Positions 15,858-23,267 of a stretch of 64,000 nt of DNA are shown here, piece by piece. Where the stretch lies: assembly GCA_027064085.1 (NCBI GenBank), contig JAMOQH010000126.1, positions 27,898-91,897 on the forward strand. The letters run 5' to 3'. The notes beneath the pieces are model-generated. The model ran no database searches and was not told the origin of the DNA. It was given only the letters and a program-made list of their open reading frames with translations. The stretch is from a bacterium (lineage in GTDB: Bacteria; UBP6; JAFGXH01). The position numbers and the translations under genes are program-made. Within the stretch, counting starts at the first letter, position 1. Every line of letters begins with the position of its first letter.

Positions 15858-17249
15858 TTAAATTATGATTTCTTCTAAGAATAGTAGGGGCTTTGTGTAA
15901 ATTGTCTGCCCGAATTTTTTATTTGTTGTTGAATATGTTAAAAATAAATTTTCTTTTGCTCTTGTAATTCCAACATAAAAAAGCCTTCTTTCTTCTTCAA
16001 TATTAGTATCTTTTCTTAAAAATATTTCTTCTCCCAAATAAGGAAGAAAAACAGTATTAAATTCTAGTCCTTTTGCACTATGATATGTAATAACTCTAAT
16101 TCCATTTCCTCTATTATCAAGCTCTAGTTCTATTTTTTCCTCATCGCTTAAAGATGTGGTAAACTCTATGTTATTATTTTGTAAGTATGGTATTAATTTT
16201 TTAATTTGCGAGTTATATCTCAATAAAATGGCGATAGAGTTGGAGTTTTTACCCATATTTATAAAAGATTTTAATTTTTCTATAATAAAATAATTTTCTT
16301 GATCTTGCTCTAAAAATACTTTTTTCTCTATTATCCCTATATCTAAATTTGTATTATCAAGTGTTTTTTTATATCTAAATTTATTGTTTTTTATTAAAGA
16401 ATTAGCTATTTTTACGATTTTTTTACTTGAACGATAGTTTATTAATAATTTTGTTACTTTTGTGCCTTTAAACTGTTCCTCAAAGCGTAATATATTTTCA
16501 ATTTTAGCATCTCTAAAACCATATATAGATTGGTCATCATCGCCAACGGCAAAAAGGTTTATTTTATTGTTTAATTTTATAATTTCTTGTATTAAGTTTA
16601 GCTGTAGAAGTGATGTATCTTGGTATTCGTCTATTAATATATGGGAAAATTTATTTTTAAAAACTTCTCTGAATTTTTTATTGTTTTTTATGTTTTTTAT
16701 TAAAACTAAGAGCATATTTTCATAATCAATCCTTTTTTGCTTAATTAATGCTGCTTCATATAATTCATAAGCTTTTTTTAAGAAAACTTCCATAGTATTA
16801 TTTTTATTGACAACGAGTTCAGTATAAAATAAGCCATTTCTTTTTAGCTTTTCAATTTGAGCCATAAATGGGTCAATATAAGAACTTTTCAATTGTAATC
16901 TCTTAATACTCTCTTCAAAAAACTCTCTTTTTTCTTCTCCTTGTAAAATTATTGGAGAATAATTAAGCAAATTATATTCATTTATTAGTTTTAATGAAAA
17001 AGAGTGAAATGTACCAATATATTTTAAATAAACTCCTATCTTTTCTATTCTTTCTTCCATTTCAAGTGCTGCTTTATTTGAAAATGTTAATAATGCAATT
17101 TTTTTAGGCTCAATTGAGTTTTCTATTGTTAATTTCAATATTCTATTAATAATAACAGTGGTTTTTCCTGTACCTGCTCCTGCAATTACTAAATTAAATT
17201 GACTTTTTGAATTAACTGCTTTTTCTTGTTTTTTATTTAAGTTTATCAT
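15858..17249 (-). CDS. Compact UvrD/Rep-type superfamily 1A DNA helicase
   Basis: All core helicase motifs are visible: Q motif LNKKQEKAV, Walker A AGAGTGKTT, Walker B LIDEYQDTS, motif III GDDDQSIYGFRDA, motif IV LLINYRSS, motif V TYHSAKGLEFNTVFLP and motif VI RRLFYVGITRAKENLFLTYS. At 463 aa it is much shorter than UvrD, PcrA or Rep (650-750 aa). The loss is mainly in the 1B and 2B regions, so it is a minimal motor. Its start lies inside the last 17 bp of the sigma-54 regulator gene, implying coupled translation. The pathway (repair or replication restart) is not known. Confidence 0.9.
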   Translation of the reverse strand: MINLNKKQEKAVNSKSQFNLVIAGAGTGKTTVIINRILKLTIENSIEPKKIALLTFSNKAALEMEERIEKIGVYLKYIGTFHSFSLKLINEYNLLNYSPIILQGEEKREFFEESIKRLQLKSSYIDPFMAQIEKLKRNGLFYTELVVNKNNTMEVFLKKAYELYEAALIKQKRIDYENMLLVLIKNIKNNKKFREVFKNKFSHILIDEYQDTSLLQLNLIQEIIKLNNKINLFAVGDDDQSIYGFRDAKIENILRFEEQFKGTKVTKLLINYRSSKKIVKIANSLIKNNKFRYKKTLDNTNLDIGIIEKKVFLEQDQENYFIIEKLKSFINMGKNSNSIAILLRYNSQIKKLIPYLQNNNIEFTTSLSDEEKIELELDNRGNGIRVITYHSAKGLEFNTVFLPYLGEEIFLRKDTNIEEERRLFYVGITRAKENLFLTYSTTNKKFGQTIYTKPLLFLEEIII

Positions 17250-18645
17250 TATCTATATCTAGTCTTTTTACCATTTCTACAAATGTCGTTCTTTTAAGCT
17301 TTAAAAATTCAGAAGCCTTTTTTTTATTCCAATTAAACTTTTTTAAAGAATATAGAATAATCTCTTTTTGATAAGATTCCATCATTTTTTTAAAATCAAA
17401 TTGTTCATTGCTATTAGTATAAAATAATGAATTATAATTGTTTTCTGAAGATTTATTTATATCTTGAACTATTTTTTTGGGTAAATCTTTAACTTCAACA
17501 TAACCTTCATCTTTTATAACAGAAATTCTCTCTATCATATTTTGTAGTTCTCTAACATTACCTGGCCATGAATAATTTATAAAGTAATCTAATGCTTCAT
17601 GTGTTATTCCTTGAATATTAGTCTCGTATTCTTTGTTGTTTTCTTCTATGAAAAATGAAACGAGGGCAGGTATGTCAATTTTTCTTTCTCTGAGAGGAGG
17701 TAAATTGATTGGGATTACATTTATTCTATAAAATAAATCCTCTCTAAATTTTTTATCTTTAATTGCTTCTTCAATATTTATATTTGTTGCACTAACAAGC
17801 CTGAAATCTATATTTTTAGAGTATTTGCCTCCAACAGGTGTAATATTCTTTTCTTGTAAAACTCTTAAGAATTTTACTTGCATATCTAAAGATAATTCGC
17901 CTATTTCATCTAAAAAGAGTACTCCCTTATGAGACATTTCTATCCTTCCTATTTTATCACTTATTGCTCCAGTAAAAGAGCCTTTTGCGTGTCCAAATAA
18001 TTCTGATTCTATTAACTCTCTTGGAATCGCTCCACAGTTTATTGGAACAAATGGAGCTTCTTTTCTTTTTGATAAACGATGAATCGCTTTGGCAACTAAT
18101 TCTTTACCAGTACCACTTTCCCCATAAATAAATACTGAAACTTTTTTATTTGCAATTAGTTCAATAAATTTTATAATTTCAATTATTGGTGATTTTTTAC
18201 TCATAACCATTTCGGCTTTTTTTATATATTTTACTTTATTATTTACTATTGGTTTATTATCATTTTGATTTAATATTAGATTATCATAGCTTTCAAGTCT
18301 TTTTAATTCTGTTTCTAATTCATTAAAGGATATAGGTTTTTCTAAAAAAGCATCAACTTTCCCTTTAATTGCTTTTAAAGTTAATTCAATAGTTATAAAT
18401 CCAGTAATTAACATAACTTTTATATTAGGATATTTTTTTTTGGTGTAATTTAATAATTCAATACCATCACTTTCAGGCATAACTATATCACTTACAATAG
18501 TATTTATATTATATTTATCTAGAATCTTTTTAGCATCTTTAACATTTGAGGCAATAGAAACATTATATCCTATTTTTGATAAAAATTTAGATAAATTTAT
18601 GCAAATTGTTTGTTCATCATCAACAATTAATATATTTTTTCCCAT
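17233..18645 (-). CDS. NtrC-type sigma-54-dependent response regulator
   Basis: The 470-aa product has three parts. A receiver domain (about 4-120) contains IVDDE, phospho-acceptor Asp in IVSDIVMP and the conserved Lys in FLEKPI. A sigma-54 AAA+ domain (about 150-385) contains GESGTGKELVA, the sigma-54 contact loop as GSFTGA instead of GAFTGA, FLDEIGEL and an arginine finger near PPLRERKID. A Fis-type helix-turn-helix ends the protein (KKASEFLKLKRTTFVEMVKRL). Ser in place of the first Ala of GAFTGA is a common functional variant. No partner kinase is adjacent. TTGACA occurs 35 bp upstream without a convincing -10 box. Confidence 0.95.
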   Translation of the reverse strand: MGKNILIVDDEQTICINLSKFLSKIGYNVSIASNVKDAKKILDKYNINTIVSDIVMPESDGIELLNYTKKKYPNIKVMLITGFITIELTLKAIKGKVDAFLEKPISFNELETELKRLESYDNLILNQNDNKPIVNNKVKYIKKAEMVMSKKSPIIEIIKFIELIANKKVSVFIYGESGTGKELVAKAIHRLSKRKEAPFVPINCGAIPRELIESELFGHAKGSFTGAISDKIGRIEMSHKGVLFLDEIGELSLDMQVKFLRVLQEKNITPVGGKYSKNIDFRLVSATNINIEEAIKDKKFREDLFYRINVIPINLPPLRERKIDIPALVSFFIEENNKEYETNIQGITHEALDYFINYSWPGNVRELQNMIERISVIKDEGYVEVKDLPKKIVQDINKSSENNYNSLFYTNSNEQFDFKKMMESYQKEIILYSLKKFNWNKKKASEFLKLKRTTFVEMVKRLDIDNDKLK

Positions 18646-18691
18646 TTCCCCTCCAAAATCATTAAGTGTGTCGGATTTTTGTCAAAAAATA

Positions 18692-19732
18692 TTAATTTTT
18701 TTGTTTAAGTTCTAGAACTTCACCATGTTTATGAAAAGCATATCCTTTTGTTAAAATTTTGTTCAAAAAGTCATATAATTGTTTTTTTGTTAATTTAGCA
18801 TCAAAATATCTATTTTTTAGTATAAAATTATATTTTTTTATTTCTTTTTTAAGATTTTTATAATCTTTATCAAGTATATGTATTTTAGTTTTGCCTTCTA
18901 TAATTGCTTTTATAAAAGGTTTAACTGAATTCATTCCTTTTATTTTTATTTTATCTCCGTTTTTTTTAGCAATATAGGAGTTTCCATTAGTATTATATAT
19001 CCATACATTTTCTTTTTTTAAAAAAACACTGTATTCAACTGGTAACTTTTTATTTTTAAAATTCCAACCTGTTAATTTAATTGATATATTGAGATTTTTA
19101 AATTTCTTTTCACCTAAATCACCTGATGCAACCAAAGAACCTTCAATTTTATTTGGTAACTGACTCTCTACTTTATAGAATTCTCTCACTATTGTTTGTT
19201 TGTTTGGTAAAGTTTTACCCTTATATGAATAAACTTTATTTATCCAGTTTTTATCTAAGTAGAGATATGAAATACTAATATTATTTTTATATGTATCATT
19301 ATGTATATTTTGAATGAGTGCTTTTAAAGGGTAGCTTCTAGTTTTACCTGGATAAATAACTGTTTTTAGCTTATGGACTTCTGGAACGGCATGTTCTTTT
19401 CTACCAGCTAATTTTTTATTGGAGTAATATTTCATATTAAATCTTTTACCTTTCCTAAATTGATGTTTTAAAGCTTTTAAGTATGTTGTCCCTCTATAGT
19501 ATCTTGTTGTCGTTGGATCGGCAATTTGTATTGCAATAACAGTAATAGGATATAAGCCCCTATTAGTTATTTGAACTTTAATATCAGTAAGGGTACCTTG
19601 AGCTATCGTTTGAGGATATATTAATTTAGCAACAAGGGGATTATTTGTATCAATTTTTTCTTTATGCATACAACTTGTTATATTAAATATTAAAAGTATA
19701 AAAATAAAGAAAAAATTAAAGTTCTTTTTCAA
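18692..19732 (-). CDS. Lipoprotein of unknown function (TTG start)
   Basis: The start is taken as TTG at 19732 because AGGA lies 6 nt upstream and translation then begins with a standard lipoprotein signal (MKKNFNFFFIFILLIFNITSC, Cys20). An ATG at 19771 is in frame but would add 13 polar residues ahead of the signal and has no ribosome site. The mature part (346 aa in total) is Lys-rich and strand-rich. Residues 35-75 (TIAQGTLTDIKVQITNRGLYPITV) look like an Ig-like or CARDB-type segment. No named family is recognised. It overlaps the upstream TPR lipoprotein by 17 bp. Confidence 0.7.
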   Translation of the reverse strand: MKKNFNFFFIFILLIFNITSCMHKEKIDTNNPLVAKLIYPQTIAQGTLTDIKVQITNRGLYPITVIAIQIADPTTTRYYRGTTYLKALKHQFRKGKRFNMKYYSNKKLAGRKEHAVPEVHKLKTVIYPGKTRSYPLKALIQNIHNDTYKNNISISYLYLDKNWINKVYSYKGKTLPNKQTIVREFYKVESQLPNKIEGSLVASGDLGEKKFKNLNISIKLTGWNFKNKKLPVEYSVFLKKENVWIYNTNGNSYIAKKNGDKIKIKGMNSVKPFIKAIIEGKTKIHILDKDYKNLKKEIKKYNFILKNRYFDAKLTKKQLYDFLNKILTKGYAFHKHGEVLELKQKN

Positions 19733-20816
19733 TTTCGATCCTTTTAATTTGTAGGTATTTTGTTTTTGCATTTTCTAACCTCTTTAAAGTTTTTTTAATC
19801 CAAAGATTATTCTCTGATAATCTTTCTGACATTGCAATATTTTCTTCAAATATTGCAATTGCTTTTTTTAATAAGTTTTGTATTCTTATTTTTAATTCTT
19901 CTTTATATACAATTTTTTCTTCAAATGTTAATTTTACATTTATTTTTGCTTTAACTATTTGATTATAAAATATATCATACATCTCACCTATTCTATAGCC
20001 ACTTGCTGTTGCCCAGTATTTATCTTTAAAATTCATACTATTCATATAATAATTTTGTGCTCTTAAAACTAATTCAGACTTTTTATCTAAAATTTTAGTC
20101 ATTTTTTTCACAGTTCCAATAATTTTTATTTCCTTAAATCTTTTATGAGTTATTTCGCCTACAAAAAAATACCCCATACTTAAGAAATATCTTTGCTCTC
20201 TTGATAAATAGGAAAATATTTTTCTATGTTTCTTAAATTTCCTATAAGCTTTTAAACTTGTAAATTCAGCATCATCAAATCTATTTTTATGATATAAAGC
20301 AACTTCATAGCGAATAGATAATTCAATATAATCCCATTTATTATCTATAAAATTAAATTTTTTATAATATTTATCTAGTAATTCATTTATTTTAGTCCAT
20401 TTTTTGTTTTTTCCATATATTTCTGTGATATTTATTATAATATCTATTAAAAATTGCTTATCTATATTTTTGTTTTTTAATAAATTTAGGTAAATTTCCA
20501 AAGATTTATCAAATTTGTTCATTTTGTAATATGTTACTGCAATATTATAGTTTAATAATGGTTTATCTTCTTTAGAAATTATAGTTTTTAACTTATTATA
20601 AGTTAAAAGTGCATTTTTGTAGTCATTTGATAATACAAAGTCATTAGCTTTTTTAAATAGTTCAGATAGTGAAAGTATTTTATCTTTTTTTACAATGAGT
20701 GGTTCCATCTCAATTATTTCTTCTTGAACAGTTGAATCAAGGTGTTTTTTTTTAATAGTTTTATGGTTACAAGAAGATAATATAAAAATTAAGAATAAAA
20801 TTATTAGCTTATTCAT
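19716..20816 (-). CDS. TPR lipoprotein
   Basis: The 366-aa product has a short lipoprotein signal (MNKLIILFLIFILSSC) and helical TPR-like repeats, for example NYKNALLTYNKLKTIIS, PLLNYNIAVTYYKMNKFDKSLEIY and RYEVALYHKNRFDDAEFTSLKAY, continuing to about residue 350. TPR lipoproteins with a following lipoprotein are seen in deltaproteobacterial envelope complexes, but no specific family is recognised. The gene starts 32 bp after the 3' end of tRNA-Arg with no obvious terminator between. Its stop overlaps the next lipoprotein gene by 17 bp. Confidence 0.75.
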   Translation of the reverse strand: MNKLIILFLIFILSSCNHKTIKKKHLDSTVQEEIIEMEPLIVKKDKILSLSELFKKANDFVLSNDYKNALLTYNKLKTIISKEDKPLLNYNIAVTYYKMNKFDKSLEIYLNLLKNKNIDKQFLIDIIINITEIYGKNKKWTKINELLDKYYKKFNFIDNKWDYIELSIRYEVALYHKNRFDDAEFTSLKAYRKFKKHRKIFSYLSREQRYFLSMGYFFVGEITHKRFKEIKIIGTVKKMTKILDKKSELVLRAQNYYMNSMNFKDKYWATASGYRIGEMYDIFYNQIVKAKINVKLTFEEKIVYKEELKIRIQNLLKKAIAIFEENIAMSERLSENNLWIKKTLKRLENAKTKYLQIKRIEIEKEL

Positions 20817-20848
20817 ATAGTTAATACTCTCAATGAATAATTTTAAAA

Positions 20849-20923
20849 TGCCCTAGGCAGGGATTGAACCTGCGGCAGACGCGGTTTAGGAAACCACCGC
20901 TCTATCCACTGAGCTACTAGGGC
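20849..20923 (-). tRNA. tRNA-Arg (anticodon CCT)
   Basis: The minus strand folds into a full cloverleaf: acceptor GCCCTAG/CTAGGGC, D arm GCTC/GAGC, anticodon stem GTGGT/ACCGC with loop TTCCTAA, and T arm GCAGG/CCTGC with loop TTCAATC. The anticodon CCT (20888-20890 read in reverse) decodes AGG as arginine. The variable loop is 7 nt, slightly long, and the discriminator base is A. CCA is not encoded. Confidence 0.95.
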
Positions 20924-20933
20924 TAATATGAGG

Positions 20934-20962
20934 ATAATACAAAATCTTGATATAAGTGTCAA
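20934..20962 (-). promoter_or_regulatory. Promoter of tRNA-Arg(CCT)
   Basis: On the minus strand TTGACA (20957-20962), 17 bp and TATTAT (20934-20939) lie 10 bp before the first tRNA base. The -35 box lies inside a 10+10 bp inverted repeat (AAAATCTTGA/TCAAGATTTT, 20941-20968) with an 8-nt loop. Confidence 0.8.
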
Positions 20963-20978
20963 GATTTTTAATTATTAT

Positions 20979-21008
20979 TTGACAAGTGAGGCAGATTCAT
21001 ATTATCAT
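20979..21008 (+). promoter_or_regulatory. Promoter candidate for the acyl-CoA synthetase gene
   Basis: TTGACA (20979-20984), 18 bp and TATCAT (21003-21008), 30 bp before the ATG at 21039. It diverges from the tRNA-Arg promoter. Confidence 0.6.
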
Positions 21009-21038
21009 AGCTCGTATATAAAATTAGGAGGCCAAATA

Positions 21039-22844
21039 ATGGTATATGAAGGAATTTATAAGAACTTAAATGAAATGTTTCAAAAAAGGGTTGAAAAGAA
21101 CCCATCTGGTACCGCTTTAATGAATAAAGTGGACGGTAAATGGGAACATACAAGCTGGGCTGAATATTATGAAGCATCAAAAAATATTGGTATGGCTTTA
21201 AGAGAGTTGGGATTTAAGAAAGGTGAAAAGGTGGCTCTTCTTTCTAACTCTAGAATAGAATGGGTTATGGCTGATATGGGAATTGTTGGAGTTGGAGGTG
21301 CAACTGTTGCTATATATCAATCTAATACATCAGAAGAATGTGAGTATATTTTAGATAATAGTGATAGTTCTTTTGTATTTTTAGAAGATTTATCTCAATT
21401 AGAAAAAATGAAAGAAATTAAGGGGAATTTACCACTTTTAAGAAAAGCGATACTGTTTTCTGGTAAAAATAGTGATAATTTAGATTGGGTAATGACTCTT
21501 GATGAATTAATTGAAATTGGCCAGAAGCATGATTTGGAAGAATTTAAGAAAATTGGTTTAGAGATTCAAGATACTGATGCGGCTGGTTTTATTTATACAT
21601 CTGGAACAACAGGAAATCCTAAAGGTGCAATAATTACACACAAATCTTTACTTGCAGATGCAGAAGGTATAGTAAATGTAATTACCAAAAACAATGAAAT
21701 CAAAGAGGGGGATGATACATTAATGTTCTTGCCTTTAGCACATGTTTTTGCTAAAATTATTCATATTTTAACTATTTATCATGGAGTAAGAACTTCATTT
21801 GCTGAAAGTATTCCCAAATTAGTTGATAATATTGGAGAAACTAGGCCTCACTTAATGGGTAGTGTTCCTAGAATTTATGAAAAGGTTTATGCTAAAATTA
21901 TTGGTGATGTAGAAACTGCTGGTGGTCTTAAAAAGAAAATCTTTTATTGGAGTTTAGGTGTTGGCCGAGAAGTTTCTCAAGCTATTCAAGCCAACAAGTC
22001 ACTATCTCCTATTTTGAATGCAAAATATAAAATAGCTCAAAAGTTGGTTTTTAATAAACTAAAAGATAAATTTGGAGGAAGATTAAAATTCTTTGTTTCA
22101 AGTGGTGCTCCATTAGCAAAAGAAATAGCAGAATTTTTTCATGCTGCGGGTATATTGATTCTAGAAGCTTATGGCTTAACTGAAGTTTCAGGAGCAATGA
22201 CTCTTAACTTACCGGATCATTTTAAATTTGGAACAGTTGGGCCGGCAATGACTACGGTAGATGTTAAAATTGCTAGTGATGGAGAAGTTCTCTGTAAAGG
22301 CCCCATCGTAATGGACGGCTATTTTAAAAGACCGGAAGCAACAGCTGAAGCTATTGATAAAGATGGATGGTTTCATACTGGGGATATTGGAGAACTAGAT
22401 AGTGATGGTTTTTTAAAAATTACAGATAGAAAAAAAGATATTATTGTTACTGCTGCAGGTAAAAATATTGCGCCTCAAAATCTTGAGAATTATATGAAAG
22501 GCGATAGACATATTAGTCAAATAATTGTTTTAGGTGATAAAAAGAAATATTTGGTTGCATTATTAAATATAAACAATGAAGAAGTTGCTAAGTTTGCAAA
22601 TAAAAATAATATTCCATATAAAAACAACGAAGAGTTAGCTGCACACCCTAAAGTTGTAGAATTCATAGAAGGAATTATAAATGAGAAGAATAAAGAACTT
22701 CCTAGTTATAATACTATTAAATATTTTAGAATTGTTGCACAAGAATTTAGTGTTGAAACAGGAGAATTAACTCCTACTCTTAAAGTTAAAAGAAAGTATT
22801 GTACCCAAAAATATAATGACTTAATTGAGGCTATGTACCAATAG
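21039..22844 (+). CDS. Long-chain acyl-CoA synthetase (AMP-forming)
   Basis: The 601-aa enzyme would activate fatty acids to acyl-CoA through an acyl-adenylate. The P-loop-like YTSGTTGNPKGA, the A5-type motif EAYGLTEVSG, the ATPase motif GWFHTGDIGELD and the hinge DRKKDIIVTAAGKNIAPQNLE are all visible. This is the FadD/AMP-binding superfamily, closest in pattern to long-chain ligases with the GxxVAPxxLE end. The start at 21039 is chosen for AGGAGG 7 bp upstream. The longer in-frame extension to 20928 runs through the promoter. The gene stands alone, so its lipid pathway is not evident from context. Confidence 0.93.
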   Translation: MVYEGIYKNLNEMFQKRVEKNPSGTALMNKVDGKWEHTSWAEYYEASKNIGMALRELGFKKGEKVALLSNSRIEWVMADMGIVGVGGATVAIYQSNTSEECEYILDNSDSSFVFLEDLSQLEKMKEIKGNLPLLRKAILFSGKNSDNLDWVMTLDELIEIGQKHDLEEFKKIGLEIQDTDAAGFIYTSGTTGNPKGAIITHKSLLADAEGIVNVITKNNEIKEGDDTLMFLPLAHVFAKIIHILTIYHGVRTSFAESIPKLVDNIGETRPHLMGSVPRIYEKVYAKIIGDVETAGGLKKKIFYWSLGVGREVSQAIQANKSLSPILNAKYKIAQKLVFNKLKDKFGGRLKFFVSSGAPLAKEIAEFFHAAGILILEAYGLTEVSGAMTLNLPDHFKFGTVGPAMTTVDVKIASDGEVLCKGPIVMDGYFKRPEATAEAIDKDGWFHTGDIGELDSDGFLKITDRKKDIIVTAAGKNIAPQNLENYMKGDRHISQIIVLGDKKKYLVALLNINNEEVAKFANKNNIPYKNNEELAAHPKVVEFIEGIINEKNKELPSYNTIKYFRIVAQEFSVETGELTPTLKVKRKYCTQKYNDLIEAMYQ

Positions 22845-22908
22845 GCAAAGCTAAGTTACTGTAAAAATAAATTTATGTCTAATAATTACTGAGCTTTATT
22901 GTTATCAT

Positions 22909-22937
22909 TTGCAATTTAATTTAATTTAATATAAAAT
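22909..22937 (+). promoter_or_regulatory. Promoter for the two lipoprotein genes
   Basis: TTGCAA (22909-22914), a 17-bp spacer of TTTAA repeats and TAAAAT (22932-22937), 24 bp before the ATG at 22962. Confidence 0.65.
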
Positions 22938-22961
22938 GTATTGTTACTTTTAGGAGGCCTA

Positions 22962-23255
22962 ATGAAGTCTTTTCTTTTTCTTTTAGTATTTATTCTTTTT
23001 GCATCATTTTTATCTTCATGTACTTCAAAAGAAGATAGATGTGAACAAATTGCTTTTGCAATGATGAAACAAAATGCAATAACTGCATCAAAATATCGTT
23101 CTCAGGCTGTACAAAGGCAATGTGTAAAACATTATGATGACAGAGGATATGGTGATTGGCGTTCATGTATGCTTAGTGCAGAAGACTCCTTAAAAGAGAT
23201 GCAAGAATGTAAAATTCCGCCATTTATAAGTATGGCACTTTTAAATGATATATAA
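22962..23255 (+). CDS. Small lipoprotein, function unknown
   Basis: The 97-aa product begins with a lipoprotein signal ending FLSSC. The start at 22962 is supported by AGGAGG 4 bp upstream, and a longer in-frame start at 22941 lies over the promoter. The mature part contains four Cys (in DRCEQIAF, RQCVKHYDDRGYG, RSCMLSA and QECKIPP), probably two disulphides, and a YGDWRSCM motif. Short Cys-containing lipoproteins of this kind often precede larger Cys-rich lipoproteins. The RCC1 lipoprotein follows 12 bp later in the same transcript. Confidence 0.75.
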   Translation: MKSFLFLLVFILFASFLSSCTSKEDRCEQIAFAMMKQNAITASKYRSQAVQRQCVKHYDDRGYGDWRSCMLSAEDSLKEMQECKIPPFISMALLNDI

Positions 23256-23267
23256 AAAAGGAGGAGT

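Noticed and set aside
18680-18685. TTGACA (minus strand) upstream of the sigma-54 regulator
   Set aside because: No acceptable -10 box at 16-18 bp; kept only as a remark in the regulator entry.
22845-22908. AAAGCT...AGCTTT inverted pair after the acyl-CoA synthetase gene
   Set aside because: The 40-nt loop and 6-bp stem are too weak for a terminator claim, and no T-run follows in a useful position.
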